Source of the DNA: Planctomycetaceae bacterium
GTDB lineage: Bacteria; Planctomycetota; Planctomycetia; Pirellulales; Pirellulaceae
Assembly: GCA_007694185.1 (NCBI GenBank)
Contig: RECD01000191.1
Coordinates: 1-35,493 of the forward strand
Direction: 5' to 3'
DNA: 35,493 nucleotides
Shown here: one piece after another, positions 7,546 to 17,284 of the stretch
Layout: the number at the start of each line of letters is the position of its first letter
How positions within the stretch are numbered: position 1 is the first letter of the stretch
Notes under the pieces: model-generated
The model's input: the letters and a program-made list of their open reading frames with translations, nothing else
Database searches by the model: none
What the model was told of the DNA's origin: nothing
Translations under genes and position numbers: made by a program

Positions 7546-9201
7546 TCACGGGAAGGATCGCCGACGGCCGTCGTCCATCCGCAGCCACATCAGGATTTCT
7601 TCCGGTTTGAGCAGATCGAGCTGATCGCGTCTGGCAGGATCGAGCAATTCGTAGCGTTCGCTGAGCGTCGTGCCGCTGCGATTCCAATTCATCCGTCGCA
7701 GCGATTCCTCCGCCCAGCTTCGCAGCAGATCTTCACGGAGCGTCCCGATCCCCGAGACGGCTTCCAGCAGGTCGGTAACCGGATCGTCCAACACCGATTC
7801 GATGTGCCACAATTCCTCATCGGTCAACGGCCCGGCGACCCGATTCAGCAGCGGCATCAGGTGCCCGAGCGCCGGTGCGATGAAGTCGAAACGGATCCGG
7901 TTCGAGCCGTCTCCGCCACCGAACCCGCCCGTCCGGCTGCGGCCGGAATCCGTCCGGGAGTCGTCACTCGCAGGTGAGACGCCGGCGTTCGTGCCGTCCG
8001 CGTTCGCGTTGCCGTTGGGAACGCCGGCGCCGGGTCGGATGCTGCTCCCCCGAGCCGCTTCACCATCAACGGGTCCGCCACCAGGCCCGCCCGCAGTCGG
8101 CCCGCGCCGAAATCCGGAAGGGTAAAAGAACCGAAACAGCTCTCTCAGGAAAAAAGCCTCAGTCCGCGGATCCATCCGGGCGAACGCGCGGGTGACCGAT
8201 TCTGATAAGGGCGAGCCGTCTTCCAGCGCGTCTTGCACGCGACTTTCCGCGATTTCACGCAGCGCTTGAAAAATCGTTTCGACGTCCTGGTCGGTCAACA
8301 GCCGCGCGCTCTGCTGCGTCCATTGCCGGACCGACTTCTTCAATTCCTCGGATACCGCATCGGACCGTTCTGCCAACGGCAAGTCGGCTATCTTGTCGCG
8401 GGTGTCGGCCGGCAACGATTCACGCCACCGTGCATAACGCTCCATCGTCGCCAACAATTCTCCCGAATCCGGTACGTCGCTGACCTCCGCATGCGATTGC
8501 AATACCGCGCGACGTTGTTCCGGTTCCAGCCGTTCGAAGCGTTCCCAAGCCTCCATCACCACCTGTTGGTCTTCGATCGGCAGGTCGCGCAACAACGCGG
8601 GACGCTCCGCAGCCGCGGTCGATTCGATCTGCTGGGGAAGTCGAAAATCCCATTCCCCCAAACGTTCGGCGATCGTCACCGTTTCCTGCCAGGCCGGCAA
8701 CCGCGCGAGCTGACGCATCCACTCCAAGTCCGCGCCTTGCAGGTAACCTTCTACCCGCATCGCGACGGGCAATTGACGCAACTGTTGGTGAAAGCGGAGC
8801 CGGTCCCAAACCCGCGCACCGATCGCGCCGACACCGAGCGCCGCGATCGTCACGAGGCCCAACCAGATCGCACCGCTGCGGTTGCTGGGCGGCCGCCGCG
8901 GCGCCGACGAGGGAGATGCGGATGCCGCCGAGCCGTCGGTCGCCGCCATCCGGATGGTCGATTCCAACAGGTCGGGGCTGGGATAGATCCCCGGCAGGAC
9001 GTCGAGCAGATCCCAACCCCGCTGCAATTGACGCAGCCGTACGCGAAGCGTCTCGTCGCGACCCAAGCGGGCCTCCAACGCGTCTCGCTCCAGCGGTTCC
9101 AATTCTCCGTCCAGGTAGGCGACCAATTGCTCGTCGACCTCGTCCACGGGCGAATCGTCCGCGAAACCTCCTGACGGCAAGACCGGCTCATTCCGATTCA
9201 T
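7546..9201 (-). CDS. Large single-pass anti-sigma-factor-like membrane protein
   Basis: A 551-residue protein encoded directly after an ECF sigma factor, overlapping it by 14 bp, so it is probably the cognate regulator. Residues 22-70 (DEQLVAYLDGELEPLERDALEARLGRD ... LRQLQRGWDLLDVL) have the look of an anti-sigma N-terminal domain, but without the HxxxCxxC zinc motif. Residues 110-129 (AIWLGLVTIAALGVGAIGA) form the only membrane helix, placing about 420 C-terminal residues outside the cytoplasm. That outer part is charged and helical, broken by a Gly/Asp/Ser-rich low-complexity stretch around residues 365-430, and resembles no enzyme I recognise. It is far longer than typical anti-sigma factors (200-250 residues). 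The sensing role is inferred from gene order and topology. Confidence 0.7.
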   Translation of the reverse strand: MNRNEPVLPSGGFADDSPVDEVDEQLVAYLDGELEPLERDALEARLGRDETLRVRLRQLQRGWDLLDVLPGIYPSPDLLESTIRMAATDGSAASASPSSAPRRPPSNRSGAIWLGLVTIAALGVGAIGARVWDRLRFHQQLRQLPVAMRVEGYLQGADLEWMRQLARLPAWQETVTIAERLGEWDFRLPQQIESTAAAERPALLRDLPIEDQQVVMEAWERFERLEPEQRRAVLQSHAEVSDVPDSGELLATMERYARWRESLPADTRDKIADLPLAERSDAVSEELKKSVRQWTQQSARLLTDQDVETIFQALREIAESRVQDALEDGSPLSESVTRAFARMDPRTEAFFLRELFRFFYPSGFRRGPTAGGPGGGPVDGEAARGSSIRPGAGVPNGNANADGTNAGVSPASDDSRTDSGRSRTGGFGGGDGSNRIRFDFIAPALGHLMPLLNRVAGPLTDEELWHIESVLDDPVTDLLEAVSGIGTLREDLLRSWAEESLRRMNWNRSGTTLSERYELLDPARRDQLDLLKPEEILMWLRMDDGRRRSFP

Positions 9202-9847
9202 CTTCTGGTTCCAGCAGTTCCCCGGGCTCGATGTAATCGGCCAACGCTTCTTTCAAGTTTACCCGCGCGCGGCTCAGCAACGATTTGACCGCCTTCGTCG
9301 ACAACCCCATCGCCTCGGCGATTTCGACATAGCTGAGGTTTTCGAATCGCGACAACATCAACGCCATCCGCTGTCGCTCACCCAACGCTTCCACCGCCGA
9401 CCTGACCTTCGAAGCCCGCTCCTCCCCTTCCACCAGCCGCGTCGGCATCAACCCGCTGGCCTCGACCGCCACCCTGGCCAACAGGTCTCCGCCGGAATTG
9501 TCCTGCTGACGCTTCGTGTCGATTTCCGAAATCTCTTTCCGCCGTCCTTGGGACCGCGCGGCGTTGCGGGCGACGTTGGTCGCGATCGTGAACAACCAAG
9601 TCGCAAATTTTGCGCCGGGCTCGTACTTCGCCCGCGACCGATAAACCCGCAAGAAAACGTCCTGCGTCAAATCCTCCGCCAACTCGGCGCTCGGCCCGAT
9701 GTGATGGAACATCCGCACCAACCGCGACTGGTACCGGCGGACCAACTCCTCGAACGCACCCGCGTCGTCGTCACGAACGCGCAGCATCAAGCGGACATCA
9801 GGGTCCGACTGCTGATATCGCAGGGCGGTCGACGGGCTGACGGCCAA
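9188..9847 (-). CDS. ECF-family RNA polymerase sigma factor
   Basis: A 219-residue sigma-70-family extracytoplasmic-function factor that redirects RNA polymerase to a specific regulon. Region 2 runs through FEELVRRYQSRLVRMFHH, DLTQDVFLRVYRS and FATWLFTIATNVARNAARS; region 4 through LGERQRMALMLSRFENLSYVEIAEAMGLSTKAVKSLL, with a 30-residue linker between. Conserved sequence (DPDVRLMLRVRDDDAGAFEEL) extends upstream of the first in-frame ATG, and a TTG ending at 9847 has GGAG 5 nt before it, so a TTG start is likely. Its stop codon lies inside the start of the anti-sigma-like gene (14-bp overlap), suggesting translational coupling. No promoter of matching type was identified for autoregulation. 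Confidence 0.92.
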   Translation of the reverse strand: MAVSPSTALRYQQSDPDVRLMLRVRDDDAGAFEELVRRYQSRLVRMFHHIGPSAELAEDLTQDVFLRVYRSRAKYEPGAKFATWLFTIATNVARNAARSQGRRKEISEIDTKRQQDNSGGDLLARVAVEASGLMPTRLVEGEERASKVRSAVEALGERQRMALMLSRFENLSYVEIAEAMGLSTKAVKSLLSRARVNLKEALADYIEPGELLEPEDESE

Positions 9848-9947
9848 AATGACTCCGCTGGGTCCGAACGGCGAATGGGGTACATCCGAATTCTACGTCA
9901 GTGAACCCGCGTCCGGTCACCAGGTTTCGCTAGCAGAAGCGTGCGGG

Positions 9948-11390
9948 TCACTTCCCGATGCAAAAACGCGAGAAAACACGGTCCAAAATGTCGTCGGTGT
10001 AGATCTCGCCCGTCTCCTCACCGATCGCCGCCAGGGCGACCCGGATCTCACCGGCCACCCATTCGTGCCCAGCCTCCGTGCTGACCGCGTCAATCGCCGC
10101 CCCAATCGCTCGCTCGGCCCTCACGATCGAATCCCCACACCGCGCCGCCGTCGCCGACACCCCCCGTTCGGGCAGCCCGAATTGACGATCCAGCTCCCCC
10201 GCAATCGCCTGACGCAACGCTTCTAATCCCTGCCCCTCCCGGCCGCTGGTGACGATCCAGCCGGCAGCAGCGAGCTCGTCCGGCCGTTCCACGAGATCAC
10301 AGCGAGTGGCGACTGCCAACCAACCGGTGCCATCGCAGCGAGTACCGACGCCACTTGTGTCTTCACATCGATCTCGCGAGGTTTCGTCAGCGGTTTCGTC
10401 TGGTCCGTTGCCCCGAAGTAGCTCCCGCGGGTCCACCCCGACCGCCACGTCGGCGTCGACACAAACCAGCGTGATCGCGGCCGTCCGCTGGCTATCCCGT
10501 GCGACCCGCTGGCTCTCCCGCATGATCGCATCCCGCGGCGTTTCCTGACCGGCGGTGTCGATCAACCGAACCGGACGCCCTTCGATCTCCAATTCGTGCC
10601 AAACGACGTCCCGAGTTGTGCCGGCTTCGTCACTGACGATCGCAACGGTCTCCCCAGCGAGCGCGTTGAGCAAGCTGCTTTTACCGACGTTGGGCAATCC
10701 TCGCAGGATGATGTCGACGGTCGCGATCGCCCGATGACGACCGGTCAATTGCGCTTTCGCTTCACCGATCACCTCGGCCGCCCCCGACAATTCACTGAGC
10801 ACGCTTTCGTCTTCGATGAACCGGATGTCTTCATCGACGAAATCGAGTCCCGCTTCGATGTCGGCCAACAGGTCGAGCAGCCGATCACGGACAGACCGCA
10901 ACGGACGTGAGACGTTCCCGGCGAGCTGATCGAGTGCCGCGTCGAGCTGATCACGGTCCGCCGCGTCGATCACCCCCAAAACCGCTTCGGCTTGCGTCAG
11001 ATCGATTCGGCCAGCCAAAAAAGCCCGCATCGTGAACTCGCCCGGCCCGGCAGGACGAGCCCCCGCGCGGACCGCAGCCGCAACGATCGCCTCCAACAAC
11101 GGTGGTGATCCGAACGTGTGCAGCTCGACGCTCGGCGACCCGGTGTAGCTCCGCGATGTCGGCCAAACGAGCGCCGCGGCAGCGAGCTTTCCCAGAGGCG
11201 CACCGAGTTCCAGCGACACATCCACCCGATAGGGACGCGTGCTCGCCGAAGCGACGAAACCGCTGGCCATCGCCGCCAACACACCAACCGCGTCTTCGCC
11301 TGCGATGCGGACGATGCCGCGCAGCGCCGGTGCCGAGGATGACGCGATCGCGACGATGGTCGTCCGAGTATCGGCTGCCGCGGAGATCAT
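9948..11390 (-). CDS. mnmE: tRNA uridine-5-carboxymethylaminomethyl modification GTPase MnmE
   Basis: MnmE, with MnmG, modifies the wobble uridine (position 34) of several tRNAs using a folate-derived one-carbon unit. The 480-residue protein has the N-terminal folate-binding domain ([44 protein letters not shown]), helical domain and an inserted G domain: G1 GLPNVGKSS (231-239), G2 AGTTRD (256-261), G3 DTAG (278-281) and G4 TRCD. It ends with the diagnostic FCIGK, whose Cys (477) is essential in the family. About 25 extra acidic residues lie before G4 in the G domain ([20 protein letters not shown]), a local expansion. Its ATG overlaps the stop codon of the dsbD-like gene by 4 bp, implying coupling. 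MnmG is not in this window. Confidence 0.96.
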   Translation of the reverse strand: MISAAADTRTTIVAIASSSAPALRGIVRIAGEDAVGVLAAMASGFVASASTRPYRVDVSLELGAPLGKLAAAALVWPTSRSYTGSPSVELHTFGSPPLLEAIVAAAVRAGARPAGPGEFTMRAFLAGRIDLTQAEAVLGVIDAADRDQLDAALDQLAGNVSRPLRSVRDRLLDLLADIEAGLDFVDEDIRFIEDESVLSELSGAAEVIGEAKAQLTGRHRAIATVDIILRGLPNVGKSSLLNALAGETVAIVSDEAGTTRDVVWHELEIEGRPVRLIDTAGQETPRDAIMRESQRVARDSQRTAAITLVCVDADVAVGVDPRELLRGNGPDETADETSRDRCEDTSGVGTRCDGTGWLAVATRCDLVERPDELAAAGWIVTSGREGQGLEALRQAIAGELDRQFGLPERGVSATAARCGDSIVRAERAIGAAIDAVSTEAGHEWVAGEIRVALAAIGEETGEIYTDDILDRVFSRFCIGK

Positions 11391-14008
11391 CGACTGGTTT
11401 CGGCAGCTAGGCCGGCAACCGTCTCACGCCCGTCCGGCGAATCGAACATGACGCTCGGTCCCGCTTGCCGAAGGGCCATCAGGACGTCGCCTTGGCTGAC
11501 CAAATCGCGCAGCACGATCGGGTTGTCCGGGTCGTTCCCCGGGTAGATGGCCAACAACGGGATCGAGCTGCTGCCGAGTTCCTGCAGCTTGGCGTGGATG
11601 TCATCCCCTTGGTCCGTCCAATCGGCCAACATCGCCACCGCCCCCAATTCCCTGACCATGTCCCCGGTCGCTTCGGTGTTGAGCGCCACCCGGTAATTGA
11701 TCTGACACGTCGGACACCATTTGGCGGTGAAGTCGATCAAGACGGTGCGTCCTTCGGAGCGCAATTGGTTCAACCGCACCACGTCATACGGTTCCCAAGC
11801 GACGACCACCGGACCGGTCGCAGACAACCAAAATGCCAAGTAGGCGATCGAAGCCGCCGCGGCGATGCCCGATGCCCAAGCCGTCAACCGCTTGCTCAGG
11901 GTCTGCCAATTCGGAACCAATCCGACCAACCAACAGCCGAACCAAACTCCGATCAACGACATGAAGACCGGCACCCGGTCGGCGTCCGGAAAAAACGTGA
12001 ACAGGTAGACGACGGTCCCCAGCAACAAGAATCCGAGCAACTGCTTGAGCACATCCATCCACTCGCCCGGCTTGGGCAAGAAGGCGATCAGCGGCGGGAA
12101 GAGCGCGATCAACAGGTAGGGGAGCGCCATCCCCAAGCCGATCGCTGAGAAGATCGCGAAGATCACAAACGCCGACTTGCCGAGCGTGAATCCGAACACG
12201 GCCCCGAGCAACGGCCCGCTGCACGGCGTCGCCAAAACCGTGGTGAAAATCCCCTTGAAGAACGCTCCCGAAAAGCCCTCTTTCTTTTGCAATTCCTGCG
12301 TCGACTTGCCGCCGACGAACCCCGGCAACGGGATCTCCCAAACCCCAAGGAAGCTGAGCGCCAGCGCGAAGACGACCAGGATCACCGAAAAGCGAAATCC
12401 GAAGTATTGGAATTGCTGGCCCCACGACATTTGGCCTTCCACCCCCAACCATTCGCGTCCCCACGAATAGGTCGAGACGATCGCTAGAGCGGCGAGCGCC
12501 CAGAAGACGACCAGAATCCCGAGCGTGTAGGCGACGTTGAGCGCCAACACCTTGCGACGGTCCTCGCCCGCTTGCGAAACGAACGACATGATCTTCAACC
12601 CGACAACCGGCAAGACGCAAGGCATCAGGTTCAGGATCAACCCGCCGGCGACCGCCATCAACAGGATCACCAAGAGCGACAAGTCGGCGACGACGCGCCC
12701 TTCGCTCACCCCATCGCTCGCCGCGATCGGGTCGCTCCGGACCCCGGTGGTCGCGGCCCCCGCCCCCGCAGCCGGCTGAGCTTGTCCCGGCAACTCGACC
12801 CCTTCATCGACCCATTTCGTTTCCGCCGCCGTGTCCATCGTCGGGCCGAACGGAGCGGTCAAAAACCGCACCACCTGCGCGGTCGTGCCCTCGCCGGGAT
12901 CCTTGACGACCTCGATCGGGACCGCAAATTTCAATGCCTTGGGCTGCAAGCAACTGGTATCGGTGCAAGCTTGATATCCGAGCAAGCCACGGATCGTCTT
13001 CGTCCCTTCGGCGGTCGCGTCGCTGATCTCGATCGGGATCGACCAAGTGATCTCCCCTTCGTGGTAATGGATCGGCGGCAAGCCGGGCAAAAACTCTTTG
13101 ACGATCGGCGGCGACGGCGGCACGGGCATCCCCATCCGCAGCCCCGCCTTGTCCGTGATCACGAAGTTCGTGCGGCTTTCGCTGTCGTCGATCGCAGCCG
13201 CGTAGACGTGAAACCCTTTGTCCGGTTTGGCGGTGATCTGCAAGATCGCAGAATCACCAGGACGAGCCTTCGCGGGGATCAATCGGCCGGTCCATTGCAC
13301 GACCGACTTGGCGTTGCGGAACGTCGGTTCGCCATCCGCCGGATCGCCACCCGTGACGAGCGTCACATCAGCCCCCGCGGCCGCAGCTGTCGACTCGGCC
13401 GGCGTGGTCGCGGCAACCGCCGAATCGGCCGCCGTGTCAGCCACCGCGGACGCATCACTCGCCAAAGCGGCCGTTAATTTTTGGTTCTGCGGGACGCACG
13501 ACCCGTCGGTCATGCAGGCCAACGCGACGACCGAAATCTCGATCTCGCCCGTGAACCCGGCCGGCCGACGGATCGGTGCCCGCCACCGGATCTCGCCATA
13601 ATGTTCTTCGATCTTCAGCCCCGGCCAAGCGGAACTGCTCGCGATTTTCGGCGGTTCGTCAGCGACAAAGGCGCCATCCAACGCGACCCCCGCGGGTCCC
13701 GTGAGGCGAATCCTTGTCGGGGTCGGACCGCCGGCGGGCTGGGTCATCGAATAGATGTGCCAATCGGAGCCCATCCGGGCGGTGACGACCAGCGTCCCAG
13801 CGGTATCGCCCTCGGCCGTGTAGCTCGCCGAAAAGGTCGCCTCTTGATCGAGGTCATCGCCGAGCTCACCCAGCGTCAGGCTGGGAAACCCGAAGTCCGA
13901 GCCGAGGTCGATCTGCGCTCGCGCCGACATCGGCATGACGAGACTGAGCAGAATCAATCCCAGAACGCTAGTGCCGCCGCCTAAAGTCCTTCGGACTTCT
14001 ACGTTCAT
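11387..14008 (-). CDS. DsbD-type transmembrane thiol:disulfide reductase with duplicated alpha domain
   Basis: This protein moves electrons from cytoplasmic thioredoxin across the membrane to periplasmic thiol proteins. The frame opens at 14053, but the ATG at 14008 has AAGGA about 8 nt upstream and starts a signal peptide ([12 protein letters not shown] ... [16 protein letters not shown]), giving 873 residues. Two successive DsbD-alpha-like domains each carry a Cys pair (ACMTDGSC and ACTDTSC); most homologues have one. About eight membrane helices follow, with the redox Cys C464 (LMPCVLP) and C596 (TPCSGP). A C-terminal thioredoxin-like domain has WCPTC (C765, C768). It overlaps mnmE by 4 bp (ATGA). 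A Ser/Ala/Thr-rich spacer separates the alpha domains. Confidence 0.92.
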   Translation of the reverse strand: MNVEVRRTLGGGTSVLGLILLSLVMPMSARAQIDLGSDFGFPSLTLGELGDDLDQEATFSASYTAEGDTAGTLVVTARMGSDWHIYSMTQPAGGPTPTRIRLTGPAGVALDGAFVADEPPKIASSSAWPGLKIEEHYGEIRWRAPIRRPAGFTGEIEISVVALACMTDGSCVPQNQKLTAALASDASAVADTAADSAVAATTPAESTAAAAGADVTLVTGGDPADGEPTFRNAKSVVQWTGRLIPAKARPGDSAILQITAKPDKGFHVYAAAIDDSESRTNFVITDKAGLRMGMPVPPSPPIVKEFLPGLPPIHYHEGEITWSIPIEISDATAEGTKTIRGLLGYQACTDTSCLQPKALKFAVPIEVVKDPGEGTTAQVVRFLTAPFGPTMDTAAETKWVDEGVELPGQAQPAAGAGAATTGVRSDPIAASDGVSEGRVVADLSLLVILLMAVAGGLILNLMPCVLPVVGLKIMSFVSQAGEDRRKVLALNVAYTLGILVVFWALAALAIVSTYSWGREWLGVEGQMSWGQQFQYFGFRFSVILVVFALALSFLGVWEIPLPGFVGGKSTQELQKKEGFSGAFFKGIFTTVLATPCSGPLLGAVFGFTLGKSAFVIFAIFSAIGLGMALPYLLIALFPPLIAFLPKPGEWMDVLKQLLGFLLLGTVVYLFTFFPDADRVPVFMSLIGVWFGCWLVGLVPNWQTLSKRLTAWASGIAAAASIAYLAFWLSATGPVVVAWEPYDVVRLNQLRSEGRTVLIDFTAKWCPTCQINYRVALNTEATGDMVRELGAVAMLADWTDQGDDIHAKLQELGSSSIPLLAIYPGNDPDNPIVLRDLVSQGDVLMALRQAGPSVMFDSPDGRETVAGLAAETSR

Positions 14009-14201
14009 CTTCGTTTCCTTAGAAATCTGCGGATCCCGCAATCGGAATACCATTTTGGCCGCTGACGCCGCCAGCCGTCCATCCCCTCACAGCCAATACG
14101 CACGCCGCGACCGAAACGCCCAGCGACGCGGACCGGTGATGTACCCGGCCGATGACGCCCAGGCCGACGAGCGTTGATCCAAGCCAACTCAAGCAGGACT
14201 C
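14009..14201. promoter_or_regulatory. Gap upstream of the dsbD-like gene
   Basis: This 193-bp stretch separates the phosphotransferase stop from the dsbD-like start; both genes are on the minus strand. It holds the ribosome binding site of the dsbD-like gene (AAGGA on the minus strand, near 14016-14021). A minus-strand TGGTATTCC around 14046-14054 is a weak extended -10 candidate without a good -35. No terminator hairpin was seen. Confidence 0.3.
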
Positions 14202-15380
14202 TCACGCAAACGGCAGACCTGCCGTCATTGTAAGCAAGATGTCAGAGACGCGCCGATCGACCTGCTCCCAACAGCCGGTGAAGTCACGTTGCTCCAGATG
14301 GGTCCAGGTTACCCAGTTTGCCAGCACGATGACGGGCGAGGCTGCCGCGATGGCTCGCGACAATTCCAGTTCCTCTTCGCAGATCTTGCTCGCCTGGCCG
14401 TAGCCTCGCCAAGCCGCCTGCCAAATCGCGTCGGCGTCGAGCACGTTCCGGCAACTGGTTGCTGACTCCGCAACACCCGGAAACAAAACCGACTTTCCCG
14501 CCGCGGCAGGTGCAGGAGCCCGTAAAAAATCGCCGACCCAGCGGGCGAGATCGGTGGCGATCGTGTCGCGGCCGATCGCATCGAAATCGACCAGTCCGCT
14601 CGGGACACCCTGTTGAAAGAGCAGATGGCCGCGATGAACATCCCGCAACACGATCCGCAGCGGCACCATTCGCGTCGCCCATTTCCCCAAGCGATCGGCC
14701 GCCGCTAGCAATCCGCCCTCGCCAAACCGCCGCAACCAATCGGCGGCCCGCTGCAACGTCTCCGTCGGGGCGGTCGCACGTTCCAGCGCCTCGGGCAACT
14801 CACGCCGCAATTCGTCGATCCGCCCCAAACGCCGCAGCACCGCAGGGGGTGGCGCGTCAGCTTCACCCCAACAACCGGTCGAGTCGTGAAAGCGGGCGAT
14901 CACCGCCGCACCTCGCGCGATCCCATCCAACAGATCGACACTGCCTGAGCCGACTTGCGTTGTATCACCTTCCGATATCCCGCCACCCGATACGCCAACA
15001 TCCCCCAGCGGCTCGCCGGGCATCCAACTTGCCAACTCGTAATGCCGAGCTTCGCAACTGAGCCTCGTCATGCCGAACACCGACGGGACCAACCTCGGTA
15101 CGACCGACAGGCAATCGTGTGAGCGGCGAATCACGTCATGCACCTCGTCGACTCGCGCCGACGGCGTCCCGGCCGGCCAGCCCTTCAGCGCGAACGGTCC
15201 GAGCAACGTGTCACAGCGAAACACATCCGCGCCACTGAGCCCCGCCGGACACCGCCGCACAACGATCCCCTCGACGCCTGGCAAAAACAGCGACAACCAT
15301 TCCCGGACCAACTCCGCGTCGCGTCCTCGCAATAGCAACGGATCGTCCGATGGATCGTCAAAGCTCGACAGGCTCGTCAC
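14202..15380 (-). CDS. Aminoglycoside-phosphotransferase-like kinase (APH fold)
   Basis: A 392-residue protein with the kinase-like APH/choline-kinase fold. RIVLRDVHRGHLLF is a variant of the catalytic loop HGDLHxxN (catalytic Asp retained, the usual Asn replaced by His), and GLVDFDAIGRDTIATDLARWVGDFL contains the metal-binding Asp of the DFG-equivalent. The N-terminal lobe (PAGLSGADVFRCDTLLGPFALKGW) includes the ATP-binding Lys. Families with this fold phosphorylate small hydroxylated compounds; the substrate here is unknown and an antibiotic-resistance role is not implied. It is the last gene of a thiL-tsaE operon and overlaps tsaE by 4 bp, suggesting a housekeeping role. Confidence 0.75.
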   Translation of the reverse strand: MTSLSSFDDPSDDPLLLRGRDAELVREWLSLFLPGVEGIVVRRCPAGLSGADVFRCDTLLGPFALKGWPAGTPSARVDEVHDVIRRSHDCLSVVPRLVPSVFGMTRLSCEARHYELASWMPGEPLGDVGVSGGGISEGDTTQVGSGSVDLLDGIARGAAVIARFHDSTGCWGEADAPPPAVLRRLGRIDELRRELPEALERATAPTETLQRAADWLRRFGEGGLLAAADRLGKWATRMVPLRIVLRDVHRGHLLFQQGVPSGLVDFDAIGRDTIATDLARWVGDFLRAPAPAAAGKSVLFPGVAESATSCRNVLDADAIWQAAWRGYGQASKICEEELELSRAIAAASPVIVLANWVTWTHLEQRDFTGCWEQVDRRVSDILLTMTAGLPFA

Positions 15381-16057
15381 CCGTTCTCCTCCCGAACCAC
15401 GCCGTCCCCATCCGCCCGCTCGACGCCGGTCAGATCCCCATCAGCCCGCTCCGCAACGGCCCCGTCACGATCGTTCTCGGGCGATCGGCCCAGCAACCGC
15501 GCGACCGATTCACGCAAGGCTTGCGACATCGCCGCATCCGGAACCGAAAAGCGAACCTGACGAGTCCCCCCGGACGGCATCGATCCGAGCTCCAGCCCAC
15601 CAAAATCACCTTCGGCCGGATCAGCCGCCACCGACATCCGTGCCTGCCCACTCGCTTCGCCCGACGACTCGATTTCCAGATCGATCATCCAGCAACCCGG
15701 CGGCAAACAGCCGACAATCCTTTCGGGCCACTCGATCAACACGACCGCCGATTCCTCTTCCAACAACTCCTCGCCGCCCAATTCGATGAACTCGTCTTCG
15801 TCCGCCAACCGGTAGGCGTCGATGTGGTGCAAACGCCGCGCGCCGTGATGATGGTGGACGATACCAAACGTGGGGCTGGTCACATCGGTCGCGTCGATCC
15901 CGATCGCGACGGCGAAGCACTGGGCGAAGCGAGTTTTGCCCGCCCCAAGGCTGCCGCGAAGCCCGATCACGGCATGTTCAGGAAGCGTCGCGTGCAACGC
16001 CTCAGCGATCCGCTGCAAGTCCGCCAAGTCGACATGCCGAACCAGCCAGCCGTTCAT
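15377..16057 (-). CDS. tsaE: tRNA threonylcarbamoyladenosine biosynthesis ATPase TsaE
   Basis: TsaE is the ATPase that works with TsaB and TsaD to make the t6A modification at position 37 of ANN-decoding tRNAs. The Walker A motif GSLGAGKT spans residues 35-42; TSPTF, the HHIDAYRL element and LIEWPERI complete the family signature. The protein is 226 residues, whereas the family is usually about 150: the extra 70-80 C-terminal residues include a charged tail with repeated ERADGD units and no known domain. It overlaps thiL upstream and the APH-like kinase downstream, each by 4 bp, so the three are surely one transcript. The partners TsaB/TsaD are not in this window. Confidence 0.93.
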   Translation of the reverse strand: MNGWLVRHVDLADLQRIAEALHATLPEHAVIGLRGSLGAGKTRFAQCFAVAIGIDATDVTSPTFGIVHHHHGARRLHHIDAYRLADEDEFIELGGEELLEEESAVVLIEWPERIVGCLPPGCWMIDLEIESSGEASGQARMSVAADPAEGDFGGLELGSMPSGGTRQVRFSVPDAAMSQALRESVARLLGRSPENDRDGAVAERADGDLTGVERADGDGVVREENG

Positions 16058-17052
16058 GGGCCGGAAACCTCCGGCTCGGGATGCTCGGCGGAATCCGACG
16101 AGTCACCGCGGCTGGGTGGCAGCACGCCGTTGCGGCGACCGCCGTGGATGTAGCCGCTGGCGAGCATCCGCTGCAGCCCCCGTTCCCCACGGCTCCACAA
16201 TCCCGTTCGTCCCAGAAAAGTGCCGACGCGGTGCAAACCCAGCTCGCCGAGCGGTTGACTCAGCCGCTCCCAATCGTCCGGCGCAAACGCCAAGATCAAT
16301 TCGAAATCCTCGCCGTCCCCCAAGGCATGTTCCAGCGGCGTGCGTCCCGATTCTGCGGCTCGCGTCACCGCATCCGGATGGATCGGCAGCGCCGCGGTGT
16401 CGACTTCCGCCCCCACGCCACTGGCAGCACAAAGCCGATCGAGATCGAGAGAAAAGCCGTCACTGATGTCGATCGCGGCATGGACTCGCAAACCCGCCTG
16501 ATCACGGAGGGCGCGGACCAGATCGAGTCGTGGGAGCGGCCGCAGATGCCGTCCCACCAGGCTGCCGCCGAGCGGCCCTGACACGGCCAAACAATCCCCT
16601 TCCTCGGCACCGCTCCGCAACCACGCCTGACCGCTGGGGACCTGGCCGAGCATCGTGATCGAGATCGCCAACGCCCCGTCGTGGATCGACAGATCGCCGC
16701 CCGCGATCGCGACCTGAAATCGCTGGGCCGCCTCGAGAATCCCCTCATAAACCGCCGCAGCGATTTCGGTCGAACGCTCCGCCGGCAGCGACAGCGTCAC
16801 CAGCGCCGCCGTCGGTGTCGCCCCCATCGCCGCCAGGTCGCTGAGGTTGATCGCCATCGCCTTGAAGCCGATGTCAGCGGCCGCATGCCGCTCGATCAAA
16901 AAATCGACCCCCTCGATGATCTCGTCCGTCGTCGCGATCAACTGGCAGCCCGGCTGCAGATCGATCACCGCCGCGTCGTCGCCGATCCCGACGGCGACCG
17001 CAGGCAACCCCCGCACCCGCCCCTTCAACCACGCCAAAAAGCTCTGTTCCAT
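16054..17052 (-). CDS. thiL: Thiamine-monophosphate kinase
   Basis: ThiL phosphorylates thiamine monophosphate to the active cofactor thiamine diphosphate. The 332-residue protein has the PurM/ThiL-type ATP-binding elements: GDDAAV (24-29), TTDEIIEGVDF (42-52), the helix with NLSDLAAMGATPTAALVTL, the GGDLSIHDG loop, and DISDGFSLDLDRL before the C-terminal domain. The start MEQSFLAWLK is the usual one for the family. It is the first gene of the thiL-tsaE-kinase run, with 4-bp overlap to tsaE. A polar tail of about 30 residues follows the conserved domain. No thiamine riboswitch fold was recognised upstream. Confidence 0.94.
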   Translation of the reverse strand: MEQSFLAWLKGRVRGLPAVAVGIGDDAAVIDLQPGCQLIATTDEIIEGVDFLIERHAAADIGFKAMAINLSDLAAMGATPTAALVTLSLPAERSTEIAAAVYEGILEAAQRFQVAIAGGDLSIHDGALAISITMLGQVPSGQAWLRSGAEEGDCLAVSGPLGGSLVGRHLRPLPRLDLVRALRDQAGLRVHAAIDISDGFSLDLDRLCAASGVGAEVDTAALPIHPDAVTRAAESGRTPLEHALGDGEDFELILAFAPDDWERLSQPLGELGLHRVGTFLGRTGLWSRGERGLQRMLASGYIHGGRRNGVLPPSRGDSSDSAEHPEPEVSGP

Positions 17053-17235
17053 CGCGATTCAACAACTCCGTGGGAGGTTGCTGGAAAGTGAAACGCGCCA
17101 GCAATGATGAAGTGAGAGGGGAAAAACGTTTCTGGACGGCAAAAGCGGACCAGGATCGGTCGCGCGAGTCACCCGCATGGGAAGATCATCGCGAAGGCAC
17201 CTCGTCCCTTATCCCGAAGGGATTCAAGCTATAAG

Positions 17236-17261
17236 CCCCGGGTCGCGCAGCGCACCCGGGG
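17236..17261. repeat. Hairpin with CCCCGGGT/ACCCGGGG arms
   Basis: Perfect 8-bp arms (17236-17243 and 17254-17261) flank a 10-nt loop that can itself form GCG/CGC pairs. The minus strand downstream is not T-rich, so it is more likely a repeat-type element than a terminator. Confidence 0.6.
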
Positions 17262-17284
17262 ATTAGACGCAAAAACAAAAATTT

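Noticed and set aside
14202-15380. Aminoglycoside-resistance gene
   Set aside because: The fold is shared by many metabolic kinases, and the operon context with thiL and tsaE argues for a housekeeping role.
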